From Palsa-504 sp963739615 (GTDB lineage Bacteria; Actinomycetota; Actinomycetes; Streptosporangiales; Streptosporangiaceae), in the NCBI GenBank assembly GCA_963739615.1, contig CAVUBD010000016.1:322406-386405 (forward strand): a DNA stretch of 64,000 bases, written 5' to 3'. A program made the position numbers and the translations under genes. The notes below the pieces were generated by a model. The model ran no database searches. It saw only the letters and a program-made list of their open reading frames with translations, and was not told the DNA's origin. Shown here piece after piece: positions 32,154 to 42,044 of this stretch; the stretch's first letter is position 1; the number at the start of each line of letters is the position of its first letter.

Positions 32154-32527
32154 AGGCGATCCTGGACGCAGGTGCCCTGGTGGCAGTTGATCGCCGAAAC
32201 CGCCTGATCGGCGCCCAGCTGCGGGTGCTCCAGCAGCAGGGAACGCCGATCCGGGTCAGTTCCGCGGTGGTGGGCCAAGTCTGGCGAGACGGGCGCAAGC
32301 AGGCCAACCTCGCCCGGGTGCTGGCCGGCGTCGGCATCGAGGCACTTGGTAAGGACGACGGCAAGCGCATCGGCGAACTACTCGCGCTGTCAGGCTCCGC
32401 AGATATCGTCGACGCACACGTAGCGCTGATAACAACGCACGCCAACCTCGTCTTGACCAGCGATCCCGGCGACATTCGCAAGCTACTGCACGCTCGCAGG
32501 GTCTCGGCGCGAGTCCAGACCGTGTAA
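32150..32527 (+). CDS. PIN-domain toxin (VapC-like)
   Basis: 125 aa from GTG 32150. MKAILDAGALVAVDRRNR carries the first Asp; VSSAVVGQVWRDGRKQ lies where the Glu usually is but reads VVGQVW, so the second acidic residue is displaced or missing; SADIVDAHVALI has the third Asp and LTSDPGDIRKLL the fourth. Members of this subfamily often have AxVAQVWR at the second position, so activity may be normal. Target unknown. Confidence 0.8.
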   Translation: MKAILDAGALVAVDRRNRLIGAQLRVLQQQGTPIRVSSAVVGQVWRDGRKQANLARVLAGVGIEALGKDDGKRIGELLALSGSADIVDAHVALITTHANLVLTSDPGDIRKLLHARRVSARVQTV

Positions 32528-32781
32528 GGCTTCTGGACCCGCGAATCTCTGCTTCCAGCGGCGAGTTGCGCGTCCGGGCATATCCACGGTCGGATCAAGC
32601 GCCCGACAGATCCCGGACGGACCGGCGGGCCAGCCGGCTCGGCAGGGGGACAGCCTTCAGGCGCCGGCGTCTCTCCCGGCGCCCGGCCGCCGGTACAGCC
32701 ACTCCGCATAGGACCTGGATTCATCCGGGCCGGGGTCCACGCCTGTGGCGTTGTCCTTGCCGAAAACCCCATCCATGCAGC

Positions 32782-33732
32782 TCATGCCGCATGTTGATAC
32801 TCATGAGGTACTCCACCGAGTCGGTCGCGTCGTCGTATGTGAAGGCTGGCGATTTGGTCAGGAGCCGCGAGCGGCACGGGCAGTGGCTGGAGCGGGCGGG
32901 CGTTCGCGATGCCCTGATGCGGCCGGTGCCCGTTGTAGAACTGCTCGAACTCCCCCAGAACGTGCAGGAGGTGGGGCTGGTTCCAGATCAGCGTGCGGTC
33001 CAGTAGCTCGCGCCGGCAGGTCTGCACCCACCGCTCCATGATCGAGTTCATCCTCGGCATCCGGACCCCGCTCAGTACAGTTTCGATGCCCGCGTCAGCG
33101 AGAATGGTGTCGAACAGGGCCGGGAACTTCCCGTCCCGGTCCCTGATCAGATACCGTGCCCGGCAGCCGACATCCGCCAGGTCCATCACGAGGTTCCTGG
33201 CCGCCTGGGCTACCCAGGGCGCCGTCGGGCGGGCGGTGGCGCCCAGGATCCTTATCCTGCGGCTTGCGTGCTCGATCACCGCGAGCACATGCAGCCGCGC
33301 CCCGGACAGGGTAACCGTCTCGAAGAAGTCGCAGGCCAGCAGGGCCTCGGCCTGGGAGCGCAGGAAACCGGCCCATGTGGCGGAGCTGCGCTCGGGCGCC
33401 GGGTCGATCCCGGCCTCGTGCAGGATCTCCCAGACGGTGGAAGCGGCGACCTTCACCCCGAGCACCAGCAGCTCGCCATGCACCCGGCGATACCCCCACC
33501 CGGGATTCTCGCGGACCAGCCGCAGCACCAGGACGCGGATCGAGCGCACAGTGCCCGGCCGGCCCGGGCGCGCGGGCCGGGACCGCTGCGCGTGCCAACG
33601 CGCGAGCATATCGCGGTGCCAGCGGAGCACGGTATCCGGACTCACCACCAGGCGCAGTCGCTTGAGCACCTCCCTCGGGAGCCCGGGCAGCAGAGCCGCC
33701 AGCAACATCCGGTCAGCCCGGGTGAACCGCAC
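32782..33732 (-). mobile_element. IS481/IS3-like transposase, apparently intact
   Basis: 316-aa integrase-type transposase. N-terminal HTH region (VSPDTVLRWHRDMLARWHA), HTH_21-like PGWGYRRVHGELLVLGVKVA, and an rve catalytic core: first Asp in ACDFFETVTL, second Asp in LIRDRDGKFPALFD, Glu in MNSIMERWVQTCRRELLDRT. End motif FNGHRPHQGI (here FYNGHRPHQGI) is typical. The DDE triad and full length suggest an active or recently active element. I could not define terminal inverted repeats by eye. A related but decayed copy lies at 37077-37539. Confidence 0.85.
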
Positions 33733-33793
33733 CCTGTCAGGACCGAGGGAGGGTTACACGCCAGACCAGGGGTCGGCGTGCGGCCCGCTTATC

Positions 33794-35309
33794 ATGGGGG
33801 ATCTGTCCTTGCCCCTGACCTATGCGGCGACGACCGAACAGCCAGTTTGGCTGGTGTCGCTGGCCGAGACGGTCGATCGATTCCCGCGCATCGGCGAACT
33901 CGTTCCGCGCGGCGAATGGGCTGCAGTGGTGGAGGGAGTTCAGCGCATCGAGCGGGCGAGCGACCTCGACGGTCCAGCTCGGCCACTTGGTGCAAGCTCT
34001 GTCCCGGGCAGAAACCGCGGATGAGGTGGCGCGGGTGATCGCAGAGGCGGGAGCTATGCCGGCGGGTGCAGAATTTGCCAACATCGCCGTGGCGGACCTC
34101 GGCGCAGGACGGCCGGCCACCGCGAATCTCTACCACGCGTCCAGCCTGATCGAGGACGTCGCACAGCGATACATGGTGATCCCGCTGGATGAGTCCACCC
34201 CGCTGGGCACCGTCCTGAGATCGGGGGGCGAAGTCTGGCTGCGGTCCCTGTCCGACATCGGGACGCGCTACCCGTCCCTGCTCGAGGACACCATCGCGGC
34301 CGGGCTGGCTTCGACAGCATCCCTTGCCCTGCACGGCCGGGGCCGCCGTGTGATTGGTGCGATGGGTGTGGCCTGGGCGCAGGCCCAGGCGTTCACCGAT
34401 GCGCAGAAGGACACGGTCCGGGTCGTGGCTCGGCTCGCCGCGGACGCTCTGGGACGTGCGCAAATGCTGGAGGCCGAACGTGCGGCACGCGAGCGCACCG
34501 AGCGGTTGCAGCGAACAATGACTGCACTGGTGGCCTCGGCGTCACTGGCCCAGGTGACTGCTGCCGTCTTCCAGCACGGACTGCCTTTCGGCGCGTCGGC
34601 GGCCCGGCTGGCCCTGGTCGATCAGCAGCAGCCAGGCCTGCTGGTGACCCTGAACGAGGTCGGCTTCCCGGAGTCCGTTGGCGCCGGATGGGAGGCGCTG
34701 CCGGTCTCGGCGCCCTCCCCGTCGCGGGAGTCGGCCGCCACGTCCACCACCATCTACCTGCCAACCCCCGAGGACCTGGCGGCAGAATACCCGGATGCCT
34801 CCAAGGTGCTCATCCGCTCGGGCTACCAGGCCTGGGTAGCTCTGCCGCTGCGCAGCGGCGGGCGTACGCTGGGCATCTTGACACTCGCCTTCCCCAAGCC
34901 GCACCCAATCGACGACGGTCCCGATCAGATCATTCTCACCGCGCTGGGCTCGGCCGTCGCCGACGCACTCAGCCGCGCCATCCAGCACGACATCGACCGT
35001 GACCTGGTTATGACGGTGCAGCGCAGCTTGCTTCCCGAGACCTTGCCCGAACACCCGGGCGTGCGCCTGGGCGCCCGCTACATGCCTGCGGAGACCCGCT
35101 ACGGCATCGGCGGTGACTGGTACGACGCCGTGCTGCTGCCCGGCGGCCGGATCCTGCTCCTCGTGGGCGATGTCGCCGGCCACGGGCTTAAAGCCGCGAT
35201 CACTATGGGGCAGATGCGAAGCGCCGCCCGCGCGCTCGCCCCGACCCACGGACCCGCGGCCCCGACACCCCCACCCACGCAGCCGCAGAACAGGCACGGC
35301 TGGCAGTGA
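33794..35309 (+). pseudogene. GAF-GAF-PP2C (RsbU/SpoIIE-type) phosphatase, C-terminally truncated
   Basis: ATG 33794 opens MGDLSLPLTYAATTEQPVWL and SLAETVDRFPRIGELVPRGE; about 33960 the frame changes and LGHLVQALSRAETADEVARV starts a first GAF domain, followed by a linker coiled coil (GRAQMLEAERAARERTERLQ) and a second GAF. The phosphatase begins QRSLLPETLPEHPGVRLGAR, has GGDWYDAVLLPGG and GDVAGHGLKAAITMGQMRSA, but stops after about 85 of 220 residues. The later metal-binding acidic residues are missing, so activity is unlikely. Originally a stress-signalling phosphatase acting on an anti-anti-sigma factor. Confidence 0.8.
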
Positions 35310-36157
35310 CGGGCGCGGAGGCCAGCTCGTCCGGGATGTCACGCAGGCTGAGGCACGACTGGCCGCTGCGGGCCTGGCCACCGAGCCCGAGTCGCGCGAC
35401 CTGCTGTTACGCGTTGCAAGACTAAGGTGCGGACGCACGATCCCGATGGGGTGGTGGCCGGTGACCGTGCCGAGACCAGCATTGCCGGGCTGATGCTCAC
35501 CGCGGGCACGGCCATCTTCTGGCCCCGCTGCTCACTGTCAGGGGCTACTGAGAAGGCTGGGCAGCGCCAGCAAGGCTGGACTGGCGCCGCAGTCGGCCGG
35601 GCCTGCGCCATAAGCTGCCGTCGGCGGGGACGCCGCTGGCGGCGGTGGCGAGAATTAGGTGCGGGCGACGACTCGTATGGTCTGCAGGGTGGGGTCGGCC
35701 GGGTCGGGTAGTTGCATGCAGCCGCGCGGCGCAGCGAAAATCGGCTTTCCGGCGCCCTAGCCGCCCGAAGACTCCTCTTGTTCCCGGCGGGGATGTCCCG
35801 GTACGGCCAGCCCGGCGCCCGTACCCGTCTCTTCCGTGGTAGCGGCATACGGATTCTTCGGAGTTTGATCAGCTATCGGGACACCGGGCAGGTCGGCGCC
35901 CTCCCCTGACATCAAAGGCCAGTCCCGCTGGCCGCTGCGTTTCCCCGGACGGCGTGACAGGCGCCGGCGTGGCCGTCTTCTTAGCACGGTCCGTACTGGC
36001 CTGGTCTTGATCACTCACAGGTCTCATCCCCTTCGGCAGAGCCCTGGAGTACCCGTGGACAGCCGGGCCAATCCCCCGCCACACTCCACTCGGCCGCTTC
36101 GCCGAGATCTCGCTCGCGCTGGCGGCAATTGCAACGACTAGCTCGTAGGAATAGCAG
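35310..36157. other. Degenerate non-coding region
   Basis: No intact gene in about 850 bases. A protein-like piece ARLAAAGLATEPESRDLLLR occurs at 35348-35425, and the minus strand at 35650-35710 reads LPDPADPTLQTIRVVART and a stop, like the last residues of some lost gene. Nothing can be named. Confidence 0.4.
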
Positions 36158-36430
36158 TAAAGCTCGGCGAGGGCGATGCGGAGTTCGATGAAGCTGCTCG
36201 GCAAGTTCATCGTGGCCGCCCGGGAGCACATCGCGTTCGAGGAGACGCAGGTCTGGTCGGGACTGCGCACGGCTCTGCCCCTGAGATCGCGAGCGAGCTG
36301 GGCAGTAAGATCACCGCAGGCAAGAAGACCGCATCCACGCGGCCGCACCTGCATACGCCTCCCCGCCCGGCATGTTCAAGGAGGCCGGACCCGTGGCCGC
36401 CGCGGCAGACAAGGCACGCGATGCGGTAAC
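36158..36430 (+). pseudogene. Hemerythrin-domain protein remnant, several frameshifts
   Basis: KLGEGDAEFDEA, then FIVAAREHIAFEETQVWSGL in a second frame, then PEIASELGSKITAGKKTA and a Pro-rich tail. The EHIAFEETQVWPGLR pattern is the second metal-binding helix of HHE-type hemerythrins. The N-terminal helices are gone. Confidence 0.65.
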
Positions 36431-36521
36431 CCGGCGGGGGCACCGGCTAACCGGACACTTGGGTTGGACGTCACGCCAGTTCGCAACGCACCGTCCTGGC
36501 CCGGACCGTAGTACCCACTGC

Positions 36522-36555
36522 CCGTTCGGATCAATTAATTTTCCTGAACGAACGG
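36522..36555. promoter_or_regulatory. CCGTTCG inverted repeat (second of three)
   Basis: CCGTTCG at 36522-36528 and CGAACGG at 36549-36555, centre gatcaattaattttcctgaa. A GGACCGTAGTACC stretch lies just upstream (36512-36524). Related to the elements at 17834 and 57585. Confidence 0.5.
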
Positions 36556-36713
36556 TGGTGCGCGTACCTGGCCCGGTCCGAAGGCTCGCCAGCGGCTCTT
36601 CCGAACTACGGAGCCCGTCCTGAGCGGAAGAAGGCCGCCCGTTAAACCGGGTCGGCCGCGGGAAGCTGGGTATGGCACGCAGCGGATTTCCTGCCTGATC
36701 AGAACCGCTAGTG

Positions 36714-37076
36714 ATACCCGAGGTCGGGCTGGTAGGACTGGGCCGGATGGGTGTCCCATCTGCGCGAACTTGGTCCGCGCCGGCTACCGGGTTCAGGCGG
36801 GCGATCGGCGTCCCGAGGCGGCGGAGCTAGCCATTCGGTGCGGAGCACAGTGGGTCTCGCAGATAGCATGGCTCGCCGCGGAATCAGATGTCCTGATCAC
36901 CGTGCTGCCGGGCCCCGGCGAGGTTCGAGAAGTAATGCTCGGCCCGGGTGGCGTACTGGCAGTACTCCGGCGCGGCACGACCTGGATCGACACGACCAGC
37001 AATTCGCCGGCCGCGATGACCGAGATCCAGCAGACGTTGCTCGCGCGTGGCGTGCAGGTACTGGAAGCACCGGCCG
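36714..37076 (+). pseudogene. NAD(P)-dependent 3-hydroxyisobutyrate-dehydrogenase-like remnant
   Basis: GTG 36714 opens VIPEVGLVGLGRMG; after a one-base slip near 36758 the next frame reads CANLVRAGYRVQAGDRRPEA, then SDVLITVLPGPGEVREVMLG and TTWIDTTSNSPAAMTEI. This is the NAD-binding domain of the beta-hydroxyacid dehydrogenase family with GLGxMG and the SxxP region (NSPAA). It ends at about 37076 inside a transposase remnant, so the C-terminal catalytic-Lys domain is gone. Confidence 0.75.
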
Positions 37077-37539
37077 CGAGGACACCGCGGGCCGCCTGGG
37101 CGGTCAGGAACTCCTTCCAGGTCGGGCCGCTGCGGCGGGGTGCGGGGCCGATCCCGGCGTGGTGCAGGATCTGCCACACCGTGGAGGTGGCAATCGGATG
37201 GCCGAGCTTGACGAGTTCGCCCTGCACCCGCCGGTGCCCCCAGCCCGGATTGCCGGTTGCCATGCGGATCACGAGCTTGCGGATCGAGGCTGTCGTGGAC
37301 GGACGTCCGGGACGCCGCCGGCTGGTGCAGTCCTACTTGCGCGCGACCAGCCGCCGGTGCCAGGCGAGCAGCGCCGCCGGAGTCACCGCGAAGACCACAC
37401 CCCACCGGTGCCGGGGGACCAGCCTGGACAGTGCCGCGAGCCACAGCCGGTCGCCCGGCTGGTAGCGGACCCGGCTGATCTGGCGGCGCAGCACCGCGTT
37501 CTCGTGCCGCAGCACCAGGAGTCCGGCATCCTTGGACAC
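37077..37539 (-). mobile_element. IS481/IS3-like transposase remnant
   Basis: ATG 37539 opens a frame with LLVLRHENAVLRRQISRVRY and PAALLAWHRRLVARK and a stop; after a frame change RKLVIRMATGNPGWGHRRVQ and GELVKLGHPIATSTVWQILH follow, then PTWKEFLTAQA. The whole catalytic core is missing; the fragment's 3' end is fused to the dehydrogenase remnant. Related to, but not a recent copy of, the intact transposase at 32782. Confidence 0.75.
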
Positions 37540-37611
37540 CTCACCCCCGGGCCAGCACCATCAGGCAGCTCAGCAGACAGCGCACAAGCAGGTAGACGGC
37601 CGAGAAGATCA

Positions 37612-38424
37612 CTAAGGGATGATCCCAGCCCGCCAGGCCGTCCAGGCCAGATCCAGTAATCGAGCCCCCCAGGGGCGGCCGGGGCGCCGGTACAGGGGCG
37701 GGAGGTAGCGCAACATGAGGAGCGACCAGGTGAGGTGGCTGAGCGCCGGAGCCAGGATGCCGCCGGAGGTGCGGCGCTGGAGGCCGAAGAGCACGCTGGT
37801 CGCGGTCCCGGCGAGCACGAGCGCGGGGTTGCGGGTCACGGCGGTCGTGGCGGCGTAGGCGAGGGTGGTCTTGGCAATGGGGTGCGATTTCCCCGTGAGG
37901 GGCCAGAGTGCGCCGCGGAAGAATAGTTCCTCGGCCACCGCGTTGGCGGACGCGGTGAGCAGCACGAGGCGGGTTGAGCCGTCGTCGGCGTAGCGCAGGA
38001 CGCTGGCGATGGCCCGGTTGAGCGGGGGGATGTGCCGGGCGAGCTGTGCGGCGCCGTAGAAGAGCCCGAAGGCGCCCGCTCCGGTGAGCACGGGCATGAC
38101 CACGGGGCGGCGCCACGTGCCGTCCCGGTCCTTGGTTATGTTCAGCGGGAGGGGTCCGGAGCTGAGGGCGCCGGCTGCCCAGGTGCCGGCCAGGCCCATT
38201 GTGAGGATGTAGAACTGGGGGGAGCCGGCTTTGGTGGATAGCGAGATCCCGAGCAGGCCGGCGCCGCCGATGCCGGTAGCGGTGAGGATCAGCCGTCGCC
38301 GGGCGCGGGCCGTCTCTGGCTCTGCGCGGGCCGAGGGGAAATGGCCGGGCAGCGGCGGGGGCGGGGCGCCGTGCCGGACTGACGTGCTGCGTTCCCGGCG
38401 CCGGCTCGGGCGGCCCGCGGTCAT
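37612..38424 (-). CDS. CPBP (CAAX) intramembrane metalloprotease
   Basis: 270 aa, six or more hydrophobic segments. Motif 1 is AVAEELFFRGALWPL (EExxxR), motif 2 TSVLFGLQRRTSGG, motif 3 LAPALSHLTWSLLML with the last metal-binding His. Residues 1-45 are a basic cytoplasmic tail. The family processes membrane substrates or protects against bacteriocins. It begins 4 bases inside the end of the NAD(P)H-binding gene, so it shares the litR1 transcript and is probably light/B12 controlled. Confidence 0.85.
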   Translation of the reverse strand: MTAGRPSRRRERSTSVRHGAPPPPLPGHFPSARAEPETARARRRLILTATGIGGAGLLGISLSTKAGSPQFYILTMGLAGTWAAGALSSGPLPLNITKDRDGTWRRPVVMPVLTGAGAFGLFYGAAQLARHIPPLNRAIASVLRYADDGSTRLVLLTASANAVAEELFFRGALWPLTGKSHPIAKTTLAYAATTAVTRNPALVLAGTATSVLFGLQRRTSGGILAPALSHLTWSLLMLRYLPPLYRRPGRPWGARLLDLAWTAWRAGIIP

Positions 38425-39329
38425 CGGCCGTCACGTTTGGCTCGGGCGCGTTCGCCGAGCGCCTTCCGCACGGCGTCGTCGTAGGGCATCGGATCGAAGG
38501 GGATAAGGTCGCGGATCGAGTGGTCCCGCACGATGACCTCGTTGGTCATCGAGTCGATGAGCGCCCGGCCGGTGGCTGTGTCGACGTCGGTGACCAGGGT
38601 CAGCCACAGGGAGGACAGCCGGGGGGTGAGCAGCGGCACCGGCAGGATCGGGAGCGGGCGGCCCTGGATGGCGGCGACGCGGCGCAGCATGGTGACGTAC
38701 TGCAGCACCTCGGGTCCCCCGGCCTCGAAGACCCGGCCCGCCGCCTCTGGCCGGGCCAGCACCCCGAGCAGGTAGCGCACAACGTCGTCGATGGCGATCG
38801 GCTGGGTGCGGGTGGCGACCCATCTGGGCGTGATCATGGCGGGCAGGTGCTCGACGAGCTGGCGGGTCAGCTCCCAGGAAATGCCGCCGTATCCGACGAT
38901 GATCCCGGCCCGGATGACGGTCACCGGGACGCCGGCCGATCCGAGCAGTTTCTCGACCTCGCGGCGGCTGCGCAGGTGCGCCGACAGCGCGTCCTTGTCG
39001 TCGCCGAGGCCGCCGAGGTAGATGATGCGCTGCAGCCCGGCCCGCGCGGCCGCCTGCCCGAATGCCGCCGCGGCGGCGGCGTCCTTGCGTTCGAAGTCCG
39101 CGTCGCTGAGCGAGTGCACGAGATAGTAGGCCACCTGGCAGCCGGCCATCGCGGCGCCCAGGGTCCCGGGGTGGTGAACGTCTGCGCGGACGGGCGTGCC
39201 GGCTCCGGCGTAGGCGGCGGGGTGGCGGGTCATGGCGGCGACGTCGTGGCCGGTCCCGGCCAGGGCCGGGCACAGCCGGCGGCCGACGAAACCGGACGCG
39301 CCGGCGACGAGCACTTTCACCGCGACCAC
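38421..39329 (-). CDS. NAD(P)H-binding epimerase-like protein
   Basis: About 300 aa, Rossmann fold: VLVAGASGFVGRRLCPALAG at residues 6-25, then VRADVHHPGTLGAAMAGCQV, IIYLGGLGDDKDALSAHLRS and VTVIRAGIIVGYGGISWELT. Atypical SDR without the YxxxK pair, as in DUF2867/NAD(P)H-binding proteins found in LitR-linked clusters. GTG 39320 (VKVLVAG) or 39329 is the start; both overlap the end of litR1. A decayed paralogue lies at 41560-42040 behind litR2. Confidence 0.85.
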   Translation of the reverse strand: MVAVKVLVAGASGFVGRRLCPALAGTGHDVAAMTRHPAAYAGAGTPVRADVHHPGTLGAAMAGCQVAYYLVHSLSDADFERKDAAAAAAFGQAAARAGLQRIIYLGGLGDDKDALSAHLRSRREVEKLLGSAGVPVTVIRAGIIVGYGGISWELTRQLVEHLPAMITPRWVATRTQPIAIDDVVRYLLGVLARPEAAGRVFEAGGPEVLQYVTMLRRVAAIQGRPLPILPVPLLTPRLSSLWLTLVTDVDTATGRALIDSMTNEVIVRDHSIRDLIPFDPMPYDDAVRKALGERARAKRDGR

Positions 39330-40213
39330 CCGGCCCGCTCGGCCTCGGTCACCGGGTCGCCCCCCATCAGCCTGGCCCCCACCGCAGTTGCGGTCTGCGC
39401 CGTGGCGCCAGCTCCGGCGAGGGCGAGCGGGGCGCGCCGGGCCAGTGCGGCGAGCTCCGGGCGGAGCGGCTCGAGGGTGTCCGAGATGGTAGCGGCGAGG
39501 ACGACCAGGCCAGGATGCGAGGCGTCGATGGCCCGCTCCACTTCTTCGATCGGGGTGCTCGCCCCGAGATAGCCGATCCGCCAGCCGTTGAGGTGGAGCA
39601 CGATGCCGAAAACCGTCAGCGCCATATCGTGCAGCTCGCCGGGCGGGCAGGCGAGCAGGGCCTGCGGCCCGTGCCCGCTCCCCCAGCCACGGGCCAGCCC
39701 CGCGAGCCGGCCGCGGATGAGATTGCTGGCGAAATGCTCCATGGCCACGCTGGCCGTCCCGCGCTGCCAGCGCTCGCCGAGGTCAGCGAGGTAGGGCAGC
39801 ACGACATCCCGCAGGACGGCCGGCACGGACAATTCGGCGAGCAGCCGGTCCAGGACGGCCTGCGCGGCCGGCTCGTCGAAAGAGTCCAGAGCCTGCCGCA
39901 GCGCGGCGGACGGCCCATTCCCCGCAGACCCGGCGAGGGGCGTCCAGGCGGGCCGGCCGGGACGGGTACTCGCGTCGCCGCTGAGCGTGGCGCGTGCCGC
40001 CTCGGCCGCGGACAGCCCATCGGCGAGATAAGCCTGCATCTGGCGGATCCGCCACTCGTCCGCCTCGGAGTACAACCGGAAGCCGCCTGGCGAGCGCACC
40101 GGCTGCAGCAGGCCGTAGCGATTCTCCCAGGCCCGGAGCGCATGGTCGCTGACCCCTAGGCGCCGGCTCAGCTCACCGATGCGCAGCAGCGGGCGATCCC
40201 CTGGAAGCTCCAT
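39317..40213 (-). CDS. litR: LitR/CarH-type B12-binding MerR regulator 1
   Basis: 298 aa from ATG 40213. MerR HTH (LLRIGELSRRLGVSDHALRA then WENRYGLLQPVRSPGGFRLY), followed by a B12-binding four-helix domain with the cap motif Wx9EH (WQRGTASVAMEH) that marks CarH/LitR photoreceptors, and a Rossmann B12 domain with ELHDMAL where the usual ExHxxG Gly is Ala; the cobalt-ligating His is kept. In the dark, adenosylcobalamin makes such proteins tetrameric repressors; light releases them. Both sides of its upstream region carry 11-bp direct repeats, so it should control itself and the secreted protein at 40340. Confidence 0.92.
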   Translation of the reverse strand: MELPGDRPLLRIGELSRRLGVSDHALRAWENRYGLLQPVRSPGGFRLYSEADEWRIRQMQAYLADGLSAAEAARATLSGDASTRPGRPAWTPLAGSAGNGPSAALRQALDSFDEPAAQAVLDRLLAELSVPAVLRDVVLPYLADLGERWQRGTASVAMEHFASNLIRGRLAGLARGWGSGHGPQALLACPPGELHDMALTVFGIVLHLNGWRIGYLGASTPIEEVERAIDASHPGLVVLAATISDTLEPLRPELAALARRAPLALAGAGATAQTATAVGARLMGGDPVTEAERAGWSR

Positions 40214-40220
40214 GGCAACA

Positions 40221-40253
40221 CTATACAATCTCTCGACAGTAATTTGACAATTC
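40221..40253. promoter_or_regulatory. Three tandem 11-bp repeats, litR1 side
   Basis: CTATACAATCT, CTCGACAGTAA, TTTGACAATTC in exact 11-base register immediately upstream of litR1. CarH operators use 11-bp direct repeats, one per DNA-binding domain. Confidence 0.6.
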
Positions 40254-40277
40254 CTCCAAGACGGGTCTAGCTTCCCC

Positions 40278-40310
40278 TTGAACGAACTCTTGACGAAACC
40301 TAGACGAGGC
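40278..40310. promoter_or_regulatory. Three tandem 11-bp repeats, secreted-protein side
   Basis: TTGAACGAACT, CTTGACGAAAC, CTAGACGAGGC in exact 11-base register, ending 30 bases before ATG 40340. The shared core is TNGACGAA. Confidence 0.7.
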
Positions 40311-40339
40311 CACGCACCAGCGGGCCGGAAGGAGAAGAC

Positions 40340-40966
40340 ATGCGAAGGTTTAAGTATCTGGCGGCAGGCATGGCAATCACGGGCCTGCTGGCAGGCTCCG
40401 CGACGGCAGCGTCAGCGGCAACGTCTCAGCCCGTGAGGGCTCAGGCCGCGGCGGCTGTGCACCTGAGGAGCGGAGCCACCGCGGTCACCACGGCACCCGG
40501 CATTGCGGCGGCGCTGCTGACCCATGGCATCGTGCCGCTCGCGACCTGGCCAGGCAGCCAGTCGGTGCAGTCTCCCGCCAGCGGCCCGGCAGTGCGGTTC
40601 ATGTTCCCGGTGACGGGGGGCCGGGTAACCCTGAGCCCGCTCGGCGGCACGATCGATCACAGCGGCGGGATCCTGTTCCTCAGCGTGAAGAACGGCAAGA
40701 AGATCAAGGTCAGCCGGTTCATCATCGACCTGACCCACGCTGACCTGACCGGGATCGTGAACGGCAACCCCAAGGCACGCGTGCCGCTGTTCGGCCTTGA
40801 CCTGTCGCACGCCAGGCTCGCGGCAGGCAAGCACATCGTCACCGCCAGGGGGATCGGCCTCACGCTCACCGCGGCCGCAGCCAAGGCCCTTAACGCCGCG
40901 CTGGGAACCCAGCTGTTCTCCGCCGGACTCAAGCTGGGCACCGCAAGCACGCTTCTGCGGTTCTAG
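40340..40966 (+). CDS. Secreted HtaA-like protein of the light-response region
   Basis: 208 aa, ribosome site GGAAGGAG before ATG 40340. Residues 1-28 are a Sec signal peptide (MRRFKYLAAGMAITGLLAGS ending ATAASA). The mature part has VRFMFPVTGGRVTLSPLGGT then IDHSGGILFL and LFGLDLSHARLAAGKHIVTA, beta-rich repeats reminiscent of HtaA/fasciclin-adjacent secreted proteins; I am unsure of the family. Divergent from litR1 and downstream of three 11-bp repeats, so its expression is probably light-induced. No sortase signal. Confidence 0.75.
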   Translation: MRRFKYLAAGMAITGLLAGSATAASAATSQPVRAQAAAAVHLRSGATAVTTAPGIAAALLTHGIVPLATWPGSQSVQSPASGPAVRFMFPVTGGRVTLSPLGGTIDHSGGILFLSVKNGKKIKVSRFIIDLTHADLTGIVNGNPKARVPLFGLDLSHARLAAGKHIVTARGIGLTLTAAAAKALNAALGTQLFSAGLKLGTASTLLRF

Positions 40967-41009
40967 GCCCGTTCGGATCGCGGCGGGCTGGTGCAGCGGA
41001 TCGCCACAT

Positions 41010-41330
41010 GGGTTCTCACAGCGCCCGCCCGCCGTCCACGGCGCCGCGCCGCCTGGTCGCGGATCGCCGCCGCCATGCCGCCGTCGATGGCCGGCCGGGC
41101 AGGTTGCCATTGCAGCCCGAGCGCTGGCAGCTCAACGAACCGAAGCCCCCGGGGTAGGCGGCTGCCCGCTGTTCCAGCCAGGGCACCTACGAGTCGACCA
41201 GCTGTTACTGGTCACGCCGGAAGGCGACGAGGACGACGTTCCGCTCGCCGGGCAGTCCGGCCGGCAGTGCCACCTCGCGTCCGCCGTGGTCACGGGCCGC
41301 CAGCTGCGGGAACGATACCCCGTTCATTAT
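41010..41330 (-). pseudogene. Redoxin/AhpC-like remnant with internal stops
   Basis: ATG near 41328 reads MNGVSFPQLAARDHGGREVA and LPGERNVVLVAFRRDQ, a stop, QLVDS, a stop, VPWLEQRAAAYPG and later ARPAIDGGMAAAIRD. The layout (start strand, VVVAFRR, WxPWLE) fits a TlpA/DUF899-like peroxiredoxin-fold protein. Two in-frame stops and a slipped frame rule out function. Confidence 0.6.
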
Positions 41331-41399
41331 CTGGGGGTGCGCTGGGACGCCGCCTGGCGGAGCCCCGGCGCCAGGGCGGGCACGCGGACGGCGATCCAG

Positions 41400-41545
41400 T
41401 CACCAGCCGCGTTCCAGCAGGAGCTGGCGGACATCGAGGTAGCCGGTCCGGAAACCGGCTTGGGAGTAGGCGAGGTAGAGGTCCCACATGCGCTGGAAGG
41501 TGGGGCCGAACCCGAGTTGCCCCACGGCGCCGTCGGCGGCGAGTG
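41400..41545 (-). pseudogene. Cyclopropane-fatty-acid synthase, C-terminal remnant
   Basis: Reads FGPTFQRMWDLYLAYSQAGF then RTGYLDVRQLLLERGW and a stop, matching the end of the intact synthase at 45165-46415 (FRRMWEFYLAYSEAGFRSGY). The rest of the gene is absent. Confidence 0.85.
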
Positions 41546-41559
41546 GGCTGGGTGCGGTG

Positions 41560-42040
41560 CTGACCGGCTTCGAGTGACCATCACGGGCAGGTGCTCAACG
41601 AGCTGTCTCGCCAGCTCCGACGAGATGCCGCCGTGCCCGACGATGATTCCGGCGCGCAGGGCGGTCACGGGAGCCCCGCAGCACCCGAGCAGCTTTCTCG
41701 CCCTCGCGGCGGCTGCGCAGGTGTGCCGGCAGGGCATCGGCGCCGTCCAGCCGAGCCGTCCGAGGTAGATGATGCGAGTTAGGCCCGCGCCGCCGCTTCG
41801 CCGAACGCTTCGGCGGCGCGAGCATCGTTGCGCTGAAGTCCGTGTCGCTCAGCGGGTGCACGAGGTAGCAGGCCGCCTCGCAGCCGGCCAGAGCCATGCT
41901 GAAGGTGGCCGGGTCGTGCACGTCACCGTGGACGGTCTGCTGGCGCCGTCGTAGCAGCCGGGGCGGCGTTGCCGTGGCCCGGTCTGGGCCAGGGCCGGGC
42001 ACAGCCGGCTGTCGTGAAGCCGGAGGCGCCGCCCGCGAGC
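41560..42040 (-). pseudogene. Decayed paralogue of the NAD(P)H-binding protein
   Basis: Pieces VHDPATFSMALAGCEAACYL and VHPLSDTDF, then RIIYLG, and AGIIVGHGGISSELARQLVE with HLPVMVT, in three frames, align in order with the intact protein at 38421-39329. Stops and slips interrupt it, and the C-terminal half is replaced by the synthase remnant. Confidence 0.85.
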
Positions 42041-42044
42041 GCCT